This document shows, piece after piece, positions 25,585-34,696 of a stretch of DNA of 64,000 nucleotides. Made by a program: the position numbers and the translations under genes. Numbering within the stretch: the stretch's first letter is position 1; each line of letters opens with the position of its first letter. The notes beneath the pieces were generated by a model. That model did not search any database and was not told the DNA's origin. It was given only the letters and a program-made list of their open reading frames with translations. The DNA comes from Ga0074130 sp035492055 (GTDB lineage: Bacteria > Pseudomonadota > Gammaproteobacteria > Burkholderiales > Rhodocyclaceae), in the NCBI GenBank assembly GCA_035492055.1, contig DATJJR010000008.1, forward strand, positions 21,922 to 85,921, in the 5' to 3' direction.

Positions 25585-27678
25585 TCAATATTCCGTTCTC
25601 AGTGTGAGGAAGACACGGCGCTGAGCGACCGGAACAATCGGATGACCGCTGCCCGGATTTAGGGGGTCCAGCGGGCTCGGAACCAGATATTGGTACTGAC
25701 CTCCATCGATGTTCTGTGCGGTCAGCGCCACTTCGTTGCGGGTCGACCCGATCGTGAAGCGTTTTGACCAGCGAGTACTCAGGATTCCGTAACCAGGAAT
25801 CGTATCGGCCTGTCGCGCCCAAGTCATCGACCCCGTATGCGAATACATCAGCGAAGACGACCACTCGCGCGGCCAATCCTGAAACCATGCAAGCGAATAC
25901 AGCACGCGCGGGGTTTCGAGGGCGAGCGTCTGCCAATATTGATCAGACGTCACCCGCGTATATGATTGGGCTGCCATCAAGCGGGTTCCCTCGCGTGGGC
26001 GCCAGTTCATCTGGTACTCGACACCACGTGTATCTGCACTCGCCTGATTAACGAAGTCCGAACGGTTGAGCGGACTAGTCGCACCTGGCATATCCACGCG
26101 ACGCAGCAGGCCTGTCATTTGTTCGTAGTAACCGCGCACGTCGATCGTCAAACCGATCTCGCGAAAATCGCCGAGCCAGCCAACTTCACGCGTATAAATA
26201 TGTTCCGGCCCGGCATTACCTGTTGCCAGGGTATCCCACCGCAGAATTGGAACAAAGCTCGCAGTCGCCGGATCCGGATTGCGAATCGGATTGTTGCCGT
26301 AGATCGCAAGCAATGGCGGCGTATCGTTGGCACGCGTCATGCCAATGCGAAATGTGTGTTCCGGCAGTGGTTGCCAGTTGAACATCACACGCGGCGCGAA
26401 GTTGGTACCGATCACGCTGTCCTTTTCAATCAGGCCGCCGGCATTCAGCAACAGCTTGGGTACGATGCGCCATTCAAGGTTGCCAAACACGCGTGTCTGC
26501 GTCTGCGAGAACGTCTGGTCGGTATTGAACATGGCTGGCGACCTCGCATCCTCGCCTCGCCAGCTCACACCCCACACGGTGCGCACGGTGTCGAGCGGTT
26601 TCAGCGTATGGCTGAACTCGAACTCAGTACGCTGCGCGGTACCGCTCGTGTTGAGCGCGATCGGATTCTGGACATTGAATGGAAACGGTGGCGAGATGGC
26701 GTAGCCGTTCACATACTGCAGGCTCTGGAAAACTTCGCTGTCAAAGTTGGCCGACAGGCTGATGGATTCGGTGGATGAAAGCTGGCGATTCCATCGCGCC
26801 AGCGCGTAACCGTTATTCGTGATCGCCGTGACTGTCGGGTTCAACAAGGTGCCGTCGCCATCATCGGCACGCTGACGAGAGCCCCCCAGCTCAAGCTGTA
26901 AATCGTCCTGCGGACTGAGACGCAGATCACCGCGCAGATGCATCTGGCTGAGCTCGGTGTTGTCCTGAATCGTGCCGCTTTGCGGGAAATAGGACGGATA
27001 GACGCGTCGCATATCATCGCCCTGATCGAAGCGTCGGGCTGCAGTGATTCGCCAGTTTGTGTCGTCTGTACCCCAGCCGTAACGCAAGGTCTGATCGCTG
27101 ATGCCATCGTTGCCAATATTGGTCGAAATCAGCGTGCCGCGCGTGTCGGCGGCATTCTTGGTCACGATGTTGATCACGCCGAGAAAGGCATTCGAACCGA
27201 ATGCAGCGGAGTTCGAACCGCGCAGCACTTCGATGCGATCGACATCTTCCAGTATCACATCGGCCATACCGCGATGGGTGTCGCCGAACATCAGCGAGGA
27301 ATACACAGAGCGCCCGTCGATAAACACCTGCAGGCGGGCGCCGTAATTGTCCATCTGCGCGTGATACGCGACGATAGGATTGGCACCATTCCAAGCCGAT
27401 ACCATGAAGCCTGGCACGAAGCGCAACAGCTCATCAATGGTGCGCGCACCCGAGCGACGAATCATGTCGCGGTCGATCACGGTCACTGCCGCCGGCGTAT
27501 CCGCCTGCGATTGTGCCAAGCGAGTCACCGACAACACGACCGGCAGATCGCCGACATAACCGTCTTCGGTCAAGGCATTGGATGTGGTTTCAGCCGGTGC
27601 CGATCCGGCAAAAATGCACATAGCCAAAGCCGCGCTGTATCGACCCTTGTTGTTTCTCTTTGTTTTTCTTGCGCCCAT
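25585..27678 (-). CDS. TonB-dependent outer-membrane receptor
   Basis: 697 residues. A signal peptide (to about 29) precedes a plug domain (about 55-170) with TPAAVTVIDRDMIRRSGA, TIDELLRFVPG and VLRGSNSAAFGSNAFLGVIN, then a 22-strand barrel ending in an aromatic residue (TLRTEY). The ligand is unknown; plug and barrel resemble the vitamin B12/siderophore class. It is the first gene of the sensory cluster and may bring in or sense the signal passed to the proteins encoded downstream. Confidence 0.9.
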   Translation of the reverse strand: MGARKTKRNNKGRYSAALAMCIFAGSAPAETTSNALTEDGYVGDLPVVLSVTRLAQSQADTPAAVTVIDRDMIRRSGARTIDELLRFVPGFMVSAWNGANPIVAYHAQMDNYGARLQVFIDGRSVYSSLMFGDTHRGMADVILEDVDRIEVLRGSNSAAFGSNAFLGVINIVTKNAADTRGTLISTNIGNDGISDQTLRYGWGTDDTNWRITAARRFDQGDDMRRVYPSYFPQSGTIQDNTELSQMHLRGDLRLSPQDDLQLELGGSRQRADDGDGTLLNPTVTAITNNGYALARWNRQLSSTESISLSANFDSEVFQSLQYVNGYAISPPFPFNVQNPIALNTSGTAQRTEFEFSHTLKPLDTVRTVWGVSWRGEDARSPAMFNTDQTFSQTQTRVFGNLEWRIVPKLLLNAGGLIEKDSVIGTNFAPRVMFNWQPLPEHTFRIGMTRANDTPPLLAIYGNNPIRNPDPATASFVPILRWDTLATGNAGPEHIYTREVGWLGDFREIGLTIDVRGYYEQMTGLLRRVDMPGATSPLNRSDFVNQASADTRGVEYQMNWRPREGTRLMAAQSYTRVTSDQYWQTLALETPRVLYSLAWFQDWPREWSSSLMYSHTGSMTWARQADTIPGYGILSTRWSKRFTIGSTRNEVALTAQNIDGGQYQYLVPSPLDPLNPGSGHPIVPVAQRRVFLTLRTEY

Positions 27679-27824
27679 GCCCCCACAACCCGCCAGAAAA
27701 CTGAAATAAATGATTGGCAGATTCTAGCAGTGGCAAAGAGGTGTTTCTCTGCTGTAACAGCAGGAAATGAAAACAACAACGAAAATCGTGCAGAAAAAAT
27801 ACGGGATATCGAACAGGTGGTCGT

Positions 27825-28400
27825 TCAAGCGCGACTGTTGAGCAGTTGCATGGCTGCAGCAAAATCCGCCTGCTGCAGCTTCGGCCATGCAAGCAAAGCA
27901 CGATCGAGTGCAGTGTCGATCTGCACCTGCTCCTCTCGCCGCGGCGGCTTCAGCACGAAATTCACCACTTCATTGCGGTCGCCGGGATGTCCGATGCCAA
28001 CCCGCAGGCGCCAGTAATCCGGACTGCCAAGATGCGACGTGATGTCCTTGAGACCGTTATGTCCGCCAGAACCGCCACCGAACTTGAGGCGTAACTGACC
28101 AGGTGGAATATCCAGCTCATCATGCACGACCAGAATTTCTGCCGGTGCGATCTTGTGGAATTGCGCCAGCGCTCGCACAGCAAGGCCTGAACGATTCATG
28201 AAGGTCTGCGGCAAAAGTATCCAGATGCCCTGCGCGCGCGCATTGCCGGCAATGCCGTGAAAGCGGTTTTCGTGATTGAGCGGCACCGAAAACTCGCGCG
28301 CGAGACGCTCACAAAACCAAAACCCGGCGTTGTGCCGGGTTTTGGTGTATTCGGCCCCGGGGTTACCGAGGCCGACGATCAGACGCAGAGTTTGCGTCAT
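27825..28400 (-). CDS. pth: Peptidyl-tRNA hydrolase
   Basis: 191 residues. It recycles peptidyl-tRNA dropped from ribosomes. IVGLGNPGAEYTKTRHNAG contains the catalytic His23, and VVHDELDIPPG and GGSGGHNGLK are the other family motifs. The ATG at 28400 is preferred over an adjacent TTG. It lies 9 bases past rplY, the usual pairing. Its 5' end carries a terminator-like hairpin (28317-28345). The 146 bases beyond its stop codon hold nothing I recognise. Confidence 0.96.
   Translation of the reverse strand: MTQTLRLIVGLGNPGAEYTKTRHNAGFWFCERLAREFSVPLNHENRFHGIAGNARAQGIWILLPQTFMNRSGLAVRALAQFHKIAPAEILVVHDELDIPPGQLRLKFGGGSGGHNGLKDITSHLGSPDYWRLRVGIGHPGDRNEVVNFVLKPPRREEQVQIDTALDRALLAWPKLQQADFAAAMQLLNSRA
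28317..28345 (-). terminator. Terminator-like hairpin inside the pth coding sequence
   Basis: CCAAAACCCGGC (28317-28328) pairs perfectly with GCCGGGTTTTGG (28334-28345) across a 5-base loop. On the pth message it is followed by TTTTG. It encodes the conserved segment around TKTRHNAGFWF. It could attenuate readthrough from rplY into pth. Confidence 0.45.
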
Positions 28401-28409
28401 CAATACTGC

Positions 28410-29054
28410 TTACTTCTTGTCGCCAGCAGCCGGTGCAGCAGCGGCAGCGACAGCGACATCGGCAGCAGCGGCTTCGTCAGCCACGGCACCGCGAGGGATC
28501 GCGACGGAAGCGATAACCGGATCTTCACCCTTGTGCAGGCGCAGTTCAACGCCGTTCGGCAGCTTGAGTTGCGAAGCGTGGATGGCATGACCGACGTCGA
28601 GGTCCTTCAGGTCGACTTCGATGAACTCAGGCAGGTTGCCCGGCAGGCTGGCAACGTCGATTTCGGTCATGACGTGCGAAACGATGCCGGCGTGCAGCTT
28701 GACGCCCGGAGCGATGTCGGCGTTCTTGAAGTGGAACGGAACCTTGGTGTGGATCTTGTGGGTGGCATCGACGCGTTGCAGGTCGATGTGCAGCACCAGT
28801 TGGCGGAAGGGGTGACGCTGCACGTCGCGCAGGATCACGGTTTCCTTGGCACCTTCCAGGTTCATCGTCAGCACGGACGAATGGAAAGCTTCCTGACGCA
28901 GCAGGTGATACAGCTCGTTGTGGTCGAACTCGACCGACAGCGGGGCCTTGTCACCACCATACACGACGCCGGGGAAACGGCCAGTGTTGCGCAGGCGGCG
29001 GCTCGCTCCGGTGCCCTGAACGCTACGCTTGGTTGCGTTGAACTCGATAGACAT
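28410..29054 (-). CDS. rplY: 50S ribosomal protein L25 (long, CTC-type)
   Basis: 214 residues: the 5S-rRNA-binding L25 domain (to about 95) plus the C-terminal beta domain of TL5/CTC proteins, ending in an Ala-rich tail (residues about 185-214). GTGASRRLRNTGRFPGVVYGG is the L25 opening. Codon use is strongly biased, as in other ribosomal genes. It lies between prs and pth, the common proteobacterial order. Confidence 0.96.
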   Translation of the reverse strand: MSIEFNATKRSVQGTGASRRLRNTGRFPGVVYGGDKAPLSVEFDHNELYHLLRQEAFHSSVLTMNLEGAKETVILRDVQRHPFRQLVLHIDLQRVDATHKIHTKVPFHFKNADIAPGVKLHAGIVSHVMTEIDVASLPGNLPEFIEVDLKDLDVGHAIHASQLKLPNGVELRLHKGEDPVIASVAIPRGAVADEAAAADVAVAAAAAPAAGDKK

Positions 29055-29111
29055 TTTTACTACTCCATTTAAAACCCGCTCCGCGACCAGAGTGGGGATT
29101 GAAAACCCTGC

Positions 29112-30062
29112 TCAATCCATGAACAGGGAAGAAACTGAAGACTCCGTACTGATGCGGACGATGGTCTCGGCCAACAGCTCGGCAATCGAAATCTGACGAA
29201 TCTTGCCTGTCGCCTTGGCATCCTCACGCAACGGGATCGTGTCGGTGACAACCAGCTCATCCAGCACGGACTCCTTGACGCGCTCAGCCGCCGGGCCAGA
29301 CAGCACGGCATGCGTACAGTAGGCCAGCACCTTCTCCGCGCCATGATCCTTCAACGCCTGCGCGGCCTTGCACAAGGTACCAGCAGTGTCGACCATGTCA
29401 TCCATGATCACGCAGGTACGGCCAGCAACATCACCGATGATATTCATCACTTCCGACACATTTGCCTTCGGACGGCGCTTGTCGATGATGGCGAGATCCG
29501 ATTCGAGGCGCTTTGCCAGCGCACGGGCGCGCACTACACCACCGACGTCAGGTGACACCACCAGTAGATTCTCGTAACGCTGCTTCCAGATATCGCCCAG
29601 CAGGATCGGCGTCGCATAAACGTTGTCCACTGGGATATCGAAGAAACCTTGAATCTGATCGGCATGCAGATCAACCGTCAGCACGCGATCCACACCCGCG
29701 GCTTGCAGCATGTTGGCCACAACCTTGGCCGTGATCGCGACACGCGCCGAGCGCGGGCGGCGATCCTGGCGTGCATAGCCGAAATAAGGAATGGCGGCGG
29801 TAATCCGGCCGGCCGAAGCCCGTTTCAGCGCATCTGCAAGCACCATGACCTCCATCAGGCTGTCATTGGTCGGCATGCAGGTCGATTGCAGGATGAACAC
29901 ATCGCGACCACGCACATGTTCAAGTACTTCAACGTTCACCTCGCCGTCGGAAAAACGACCAACGGTTGCGCGGCCAAGCGAAATATTCAATCGCTTGACA
30001 ACATCGGACGCCAGTTTTGGATTGGCGTTGCCGGTGAAGACCATCAGGCTGTCGTAGGCCAT
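29112..30062 (-). CDS. prs: Ribose-phosphate pyrophosphokinase
   Basis: 316 residues, the usual length. It makes PRPP from ribose 5-phosphate and ATP for nucleotide, histidine and tryptophan synthesis. FTGNANPKLA, the flexible-loop region YARQDRRPRSARVAIT, and the PRPP-binding CVIMDDMVDTAGTL are all present. Confidence 0.98.
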   Translation of the reverse strand: MAYDSLMVFTGNANPKLASDVVKRLNISLGRATVGRFSDGEVNVEVLEHVRGRDVFILQSTCMPTNDSLMEVMVLADALKRASAGRITAAIPYFGYARQDRRPRSARVAITAKVVANMLQAAGVDRVLTVDLHADQIQGFFDIPVDNVYATPILLGDIWKQRYENLLVVSPDVGGVVRARALAKRLESDLAIIDKRRPKANVSEVMNIIGDVAGRTCVIMDDMVDTAGTLCKAAQALKDHGAEKVLAYCTHAVLSGPAAERVKESVLDELVVTDTIPLREDAKATGKIRQISIAELLAETIVRISTESSVSSLFMD

Positions 30063-30141
30063 AGCACGTCTCGACGGTGAGGGAAGATAGAAAAAGCAAA
30101 AGCGGACAGGCTGTTAAAACGCCTGCCCGCATTGAATTCTT

Positions 30142-30217
30142 GGCTGGGGAGGAAGGATTCGAACCTTCGCATGCCGGAATCAAAATCCGGTGCCTTAACC
30201 AGCTTGGCGACTCCCCA
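30142..30217 (-). tRNA. tRNA-Gln (anticodon UUG)
   Basis: 76 bases including an encoded CCA. The acceptor stem TGGGGAG pairs with CTCCCCA, followed by G-CCA. The anticodon loop reads TTTTGAT with TTG in the centre, and the T-arm is AAGG-TTCGAAT-CCTT. It sits between ispE and prs, its common betaproteobacterial place. Confidence 0.97.
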
Positions 30218-30285
30218 ACTTCTAGCGCCACCCCAGAAGGGCACCGCCGAAAGGACGCGCATTATGGGATACAAATCCTGTTTGG

Positions 30286-31128
30286 TCAAGAAAGAATCCA
30301 GGAAAAAAGTTCGCTCAGCGGGTGTTCCGTCAGCCCGTACGCAACGAAATTACGTACATCCACTGGCAACTCCGTCTGTGCCGCCCGCGCATCGGCCTCG
30401 TTGGCAAACGCAACAAAAACACAGGCGCCGGAACCACTCATGCGCGGCGCACCATACGGCCGCAGCAGATCCAGATACGCGCCGACCTGAGGGTAAAGCC
30501 CTACAGCCACCGGCTCAAGATCGTTACCACCCATACCTGGGTGCCAATCCGAGGGGGCAATGACAGGCGTATCACGTCGCAACTCAGGGGCACCAAAAAT
30601 CGCCTGGGTCGGCACGCCAACGGGCGGAATCAAGACCAGATACCAGGCCTCGGGCAGCACAACGTCGGTAAACGCTTCGCCTACCCCCTCCGCAAATGCC
30701 GCATGCCCGTGCACAAAAATCGGCACATCGGCACCAAGCTGCAGGCCCAACATCTCCAGCTCATGGCGCGACAAACCGGCTTGCCACAGATGATTCAATG
30801 CCAGCAATGTAGTCGCGGCATCGGAGCTGCCGCCGCCAAGACCACCACCCATGGGCAGGCGTTTTTCCAGGCGAATGCTCGCCCCCAGCTTTACGCCCGT
30901 CCTTGCCTGCAGGAGGCGTGCGGCACGTACCGTCAGGTCGCTGTCTGCTGGCACACCGGGCAGAGGATTATCGAGTATGACCTGCCCGTCTTCGCGCACA
31001 TCGAAATACAACGTGTCACCGTAATCGAGAAAGCCGAATACGGTTTGCAGGAGATGGTAGCCATCGGCACGACGTCCGACGACATGAAGAAAGTGGTTGA
31101 TCTTCGCGGGCGCAGGCCAGGCTTTCAT
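30286..31128 (-). CDS. ispE: 4-diphosphocytidyl-2-C-methyl-D-erythritol kinase
   Basis: 280 residues, GHMP kinase family, in the MEP pathway for isoprenoids. It has PAPAKINHFLHVVGRR at the start, the ATP loop PMGGGLGGGSSDAA (about 91-104) and the C-terminal MSGSGACVF. The start overlaps the lolB stop by 4 bases, showing coupling. Confidence 0.96.
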   Translation of the reverse strand: MKAWPAPAKINHFLHVVGRRADGYHLLQTVFGFLDYGDTLYFDVREDGQVILDNPLPGVPADSDLTVRAARLLQARTGVKLGASIRLEKRLPMGGGLGGGSSDAATTLLALNHLWQAGLSRHELEMLGLQLGADVPIFVHGHAAFAEGVGEAFTDVVLPEAWYLVLIPPVGVPTQAIFGAPELRRDTPVIAPSDWHPGMGGNDLEPVAVGLYPQVGAYLDLLRPYGAPRMSGSGACVFVAFANEADARAAQTELPVDVRNFVAYGLTEHPLSELFSWILS

Positions 31129-31661
31129 GGCTTTGGTTCCCCGCTCGCCGGATTGCTGTCAGTCCACGTATCGATGCGCAGACGGGCGCTCACGCTTGCA
31201 TCGGATCGCTCAAGCGAAATGAGCAGCGGACGCCCATCCTCGCTCCAGCGCAGCCATTCGACCGTCCATGTTGGCAATACCAGACGCACAGGTCGTTTCT
31301 GTTCATCCAACTGCGCGTCCGGTGCAATACCGCGCATCCAGTCGGGCAATTGTGCCAAGGGCAAATCCACACCGAAGAGGCGGCCGGCTAAATCGTCGAG
31401 GGTGGGTGCAACGTAACGCTTACCGTCTGCCATCTGCAAAACGGCACCACTCTGGTCGCGCCGCAACTCGGCGACCCCTTGACCAGTCGGTGCGGACAAC
31501 GTCAGGTCATCTGAATCCAACGCATGCTGCCAGGACAACGTGGCGTAGTACGGCGTGTCCTGCTGGCGCACCGAAATGCGCCCAGACAGATTGAATGGCG
31601 CATCCGCCAGCGCAAGACCCGACAGCAGCAGACTGAATGCGAAGACAGCGAGACGCTTCAT
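31125..31661 (-). CDS. lolB: Outer-membrane lipoprotein receptor LolB homologue lacking the lipobox cysteine
   Basis: 178 residues. The body from FNLSGRISVRQQ through WLRWSEDGRPLLISLE matches the LolB fold, which accepts lipoproteins from LolA and inserts them in the outer membrane. The position next to ispE is the classical lolB-ispE order. The N-terminus is a signal peptide whose lipobox-like LLSG is followed by Leu, not Cys, and then by a signal-peptidase-I-like ALA-DA site. No upstream start supplies a cysteine in the right context. It should therefore be an unlipidated periplasmic protein or be anchored another way. Confidence 0.8.
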   Translation of the reverse strand: MKRLAVFAFSLLLSGLALADAPFNLSGRISVRQQDTPYYATLSWQHALDSDDLTLSAPTGQGVAELRRDQSGAVLQMADGKRYVAPTLDDLAGRLFGVDLPLAQLPDWMRGIAPDAQLDEQKRPVRLVLPTWTVEWLRWSEDGRPLLISLERSDASVSARLRIDTWTDSNPASGEPKP

Positions 31662-31708
31662 GCTCGATGGACAGCAGATACAAAGAAACTACAAGGGAAC
31701 TACGCCGA

Positions 31709-33472
31709 TCAAGGCGTCATGAAGCGCTTGATCGTATCGGACAAGGCTGCATTGCCCGGATAGTTGCGCGCCGCGTCCGTCAACACATTGCGCGCATCGT
31801 CCTGACGACCGAGCGACCACAACACTTCGCCAATATGTGCAGCAATTTCCGGATCGGGGCGCCCCTTGTAGGCGCGTTGTAACAGATCCAGTGCAGCCTG
31901 TTTCTCGCCTTTCCTGAACAGCACCCAGCCCTTGCTGTCGAGGATGAAGGGATCGTCCGGACGCATCTCCAGCGCCTTGTCGATCAACGACTGCGCCTCG
32001 TCGAGTCGAACACCGCGATCCGCCAGCGAGTAACCCCATGCGTTGTACGCCTGTGCCGAATCCGGCTTCATGGCGATGAGCTTCTGCCACAAACGCTCAG
32101 AGAGATCGAATTTCTTCAGGTAGTCGGCATCCAGCGCAGCTTCGTAGAGCAGATCAGGATCATTGGGGCGAGTCGCCAGGGCCTTGTCGAGCATTGCGTA
32201 AGCCGCATCGTAGCGCTGGGCTTCACGCAGGATCGTGGCCTCGGTCAGTACCAGTTGAACCCGATCATCGTCGGTCGTCGCCTGTACTTTGTGCAACATG
32301 GCAATTGCGCCATCGACATTGCCGGCACGTGCAGTCAATTGCGCCGCGCGCGCCTGTGCATCAAGATATTGAGGGCCGGACGTAACGCCTGCATACCAAG
32401 TTGCGGCAGCCTGATCGTCTTTCTTATCCTCCGCAATCTGGCCGAGATAAACGCGGACAAGGTTGCTCTGCGGATAATTCATGTCGATCAGTCGCTTGAA
32501 CTGGCTCTCCGCCGTGGCGTAATCGCCATTCTGCGTGGACAGTAGACCCACCGCATAGATAACGTCAGGATTGTCCGGTTGCTGTGACTGCAGTATCTTG
32601 AATTGCACCAGCGCATCATCGAACCGATGCGCTCCGACCAGTGCACGCGCCAATCCAAGACGCGCATCGGCCGCCTGCGGATATTTATTCACAAAAGGTT
32701 GCAGCACGACGACCACATCCTCGGGCTTGCTTTCAACAAGCATGGCCTTGAACAGGATCGCGAGCTCCCAATCTGGTTGCGCAGACAAGACAGCGTCGAT
32801 TTCAGTCCCGGCCTTCGCCATGTCCTTGGCGTTGTATGCAGATTGCGCGCGTGCGAAATGGGCTTCCGGTAATTGCAGGTACGGCTCGGTCGCTTCAATC
32901 ACGAGCTTATTGACGGCTGCCTTGTCGGGAATACGTACGAGCAGGCGATTGAGTCGCATCAAATCACCCGGCAGATTTTCCTTGGTGTCGAGTGCCAGTG
33001 AATTCGCCAGGTGTGCACGCACATCATCCAACTGACCGAACGCAGCCGCTAACGACACCATCATCTGCTGCGCAGGTGCTGACTCCGGCTCCGCTGCCAC
33101 CCAGATGCGTGTTGCCACCAGTGCCGCATCGTATTGACGCGCTTCTATTGCAGCCTCGGCGGCGAGGCGAGCGATTTCCGGGTCGTGCGTCGATTGCGCC
33201 ATTTGTACCAAAGCCGCCGCCGCCAAAGGCATCTGCCCGCGCTGAGCCGCAACCTCCCCCAGCATGAACTGGTAAAACTGCTGTGCAGTCAGGCCGCTGT
33301 CAGTTCGCGACGCATTCGAAGACGACTGGTCTGCGGCAGACGTATTGCCTTGCGGTTGTGGCGTCGTGACATTCTGGTTTCCGGCATCGTCGGCCACTGC
33401 ACTCAGAGAAAATCCGAGCAGCAGCACAGCGAGCAGAGAAGACATTCGGAGCAGGCAGGAACGCGATTTCAT
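31709..33472 (-). CDS. Periplasmic TPR-repeat protein
   Basis: 587 residues. Signal peptide (to about 27), a low-complexity Gln/Ser/Asn region (30-60), then at least ten TPR-like helical pairs, the clearest near the C-terminus (AYNAWGYSLADRGVRLDEAQ and FILDSKGWVLFRKGEKQAAL). It is the conserved upstream partner of lolB in betaproteobacteria. A role in envelope assembly is likely, but no function is shown by sequence. Confidence 0.85.
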   Translation of the reverse strand: MKSRSCLLRMSSLLAVLLLGFSLSAVADDAGNQNVTTPQPQGNTSAADQSSSNASRTDSGLTAQQFYQFMLGEVAAQRGQMPLAAAALVQMAQSTHDPEIARLAAEAAIEARQYDAALVATRIWVAAEPESAPAQQMMVSLAAAFGQLDDVRAHLANSLALDTKENLPGDLMRLNRLLVRIPDKAAVNKLVIEATEPYLQLPEAHFARAQSAYNAKDMAKAGTEIDAVLSAQPDWELAILFKAMLVESKPEDVVVVLQPFVNKYPQAADARLGLARALVGAHRFDDALVQFKILQSQQPDNPDVIYAVGLLSTQNGDYATAESQFKRLIDMNYPQSNLVRVYLGQIAEDKKDDQAAATWYAGVTSGPQYLDAQARAAQLTARAGNVDGAIAMLHKVQATTDDDRVQLVLTEATILREAQRYDAAYAMLDKALATRPNDPDLLYEAALDADYLKKFDLSERLWQKLIAMKPDSAQAYNAWGYSLADRGVRLDEAQSLIDKALEMRPDDPFILDSKGWVLFRKGEKQAALDLLQRAYKGRPDPEIAAHIGEVLWSLGRQDDARNVLTDAARNYPGNAALSDTIKRFMTP

Positions 33473-33561
33473 GTAAGGAGCGATGGCCGGTGAATTTGGT
33501 CTTTAGAATGCGGGCATGGTAGCAGGTTCACGCTACATCTCTTTCGACCCGATTTACGATC

Positions 33562-34371
33562 ATGCCCGAACTGCCAGAAGTCGAAATCACGCGCCTCGGC
33601 ATTGCGCCCAGCCTTACCGGCCAGCGCGTTACCAACGTGATTGCACGCGTACCGAAGTTACGTTACCCGATTCCCCGGGAACTGCCGACATTGTTGTGTG
33701 ACAGGGTGTTGCTGTCGATTACGCGGCGCGCCAAATACCTGTTACTCGACTTCGGTAATGGCCGCTTGCTGCTGCATCTGGGCATGAGCGGCAGCTTGCG
33801 TCTATTGCCGGCAAACACGATCCCGGAAAAGCACAGCCATCTCGATCTCGTCTTTGGCGATACTGCGCTGCGGCTGCGCGACCCTCGCCGCTTCGGTGCG
33901 GCGCTGTGGTTGCCCGCGGACGAAAGCCATCCGCTCCTCGACGTACTCGGACCGGAACCGCTCTCGGAAATATTCACCGCGCACTGGCTGCATGAAGCAT
34001 TGAAGAAACGCGGTACTGCCATCAAGCCAACGCTCATGGACGGGCATCTTGTGGTCGGCATCGGCAACATTTACGCGTCGGAAAGTCTTTTTCGCGCGCG
34101 TATCAGTCCAAAGACTGTAGCCAACCGCATCTCGCTCGCTCGCCTCGAAACACTGGTACCGGAAATCAAGGCGACGCTCAACGCATCCATTGCCAAGGGC
34201 GGCAGTACGCTACGCGACTTCATTCACTCGGATGGTGGATCCGGCTATTTTCAGCAGGAATATTTCGTCTATGGTCGCGATGGTGAACCCTGCCGCGTAT
34301 GCGGCACGGTCATCAAACGCCTGGTGCAAGGACAGCGTGCAACCTTCTATTGCCCAAGCTGCCAGAAGTGA
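33562..34371 (+). CDS. mutM: Formamidopyrimidine-DNA glycosylase (Fpg)
   Basis: 269 residues. The mature N-terminus PELPEVE supplies the catalytic proline and glutamate. The C-terminal zinc finger is CRVCG...CPSC (about 248-268). It removes 8-oxoguanine and opened purines. It diverges from the TPR gene across 89 bases that must hold both promoters. Confidence 0.97.
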   Translation: MPELPEVEITRLGIAPSLTGQRVTNVIARVPKLRYPIPRELPTLLCDRVLLSITRRAKYLLLDFGNGRLLLHLGMSGSLRLLPANTIPEKHSHLDLVFGDTALRLRDPRRFGAALWLPADESHPLLDVLGPEPLSEIFTAHWLHEALKKRGTAIKPTLMDGHLVVGIGNIYASESLFRARISPKTVANRISLARLETLVPEIKATLNASIAKGGSTLRDFIHSDGGSGYFQQEYFVYGRDGEPCRVCGTVIKRLVQGQRATFYCPSCQK

Positions 34372-34443
34372 GAATCTCCCTAGCCCACTTCCCTAGGAAG
34401 AAGGCAACGGGTTTTCGCAAGCAACGATCGGTGTCTTGCCGAA

Positions 34444-34692
34444 TCAGTTCGTAGTCAATTTGACGTACTTTTCCATCAGCGCGTCCTTGCTTTCAACGCG
34501 ATCAGGATCGTTCGGGATGCAATCCACCGGACAGACTTCGCGACATTGTGGCGTATCGAAATGCCCCACGCACTCAGTGCATTTGTTCGGGTCGATCTGA
34601 TAGATTTCTTCGCCCTGGAAAATCGCGGCGTTCGGACATTCGGGTTCACACACGTCGCAGTTGATGCATTCGTCGGTAATCATCAAGGACAT
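34444..34692 (-). CDS. 2[4Fe-4S] ferredoxin, YfhL/Allochromatium type
   Basis: 82 residues. The first cluster is CINCDVCEPECP. The second has the longer spacing characteristic of this type, CTECVGHFDTPQCREVCP, and a C-terminal helical extension follows. Such ferredoxins have very low potentials. It starts 4 bases past the stop of coaD, the usual betaproteobacterial pairing. Confidence 0.95.
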   Translation of the reverse strand: MSLMITDECINCDVCEPECPNAAIFQGEEIYQIDPNKCTECVGHFDTPQCREVCPVDCIPNDPDRVESKDALMEKYVKLTTN

Positions 34693-34696
34693 GGCA

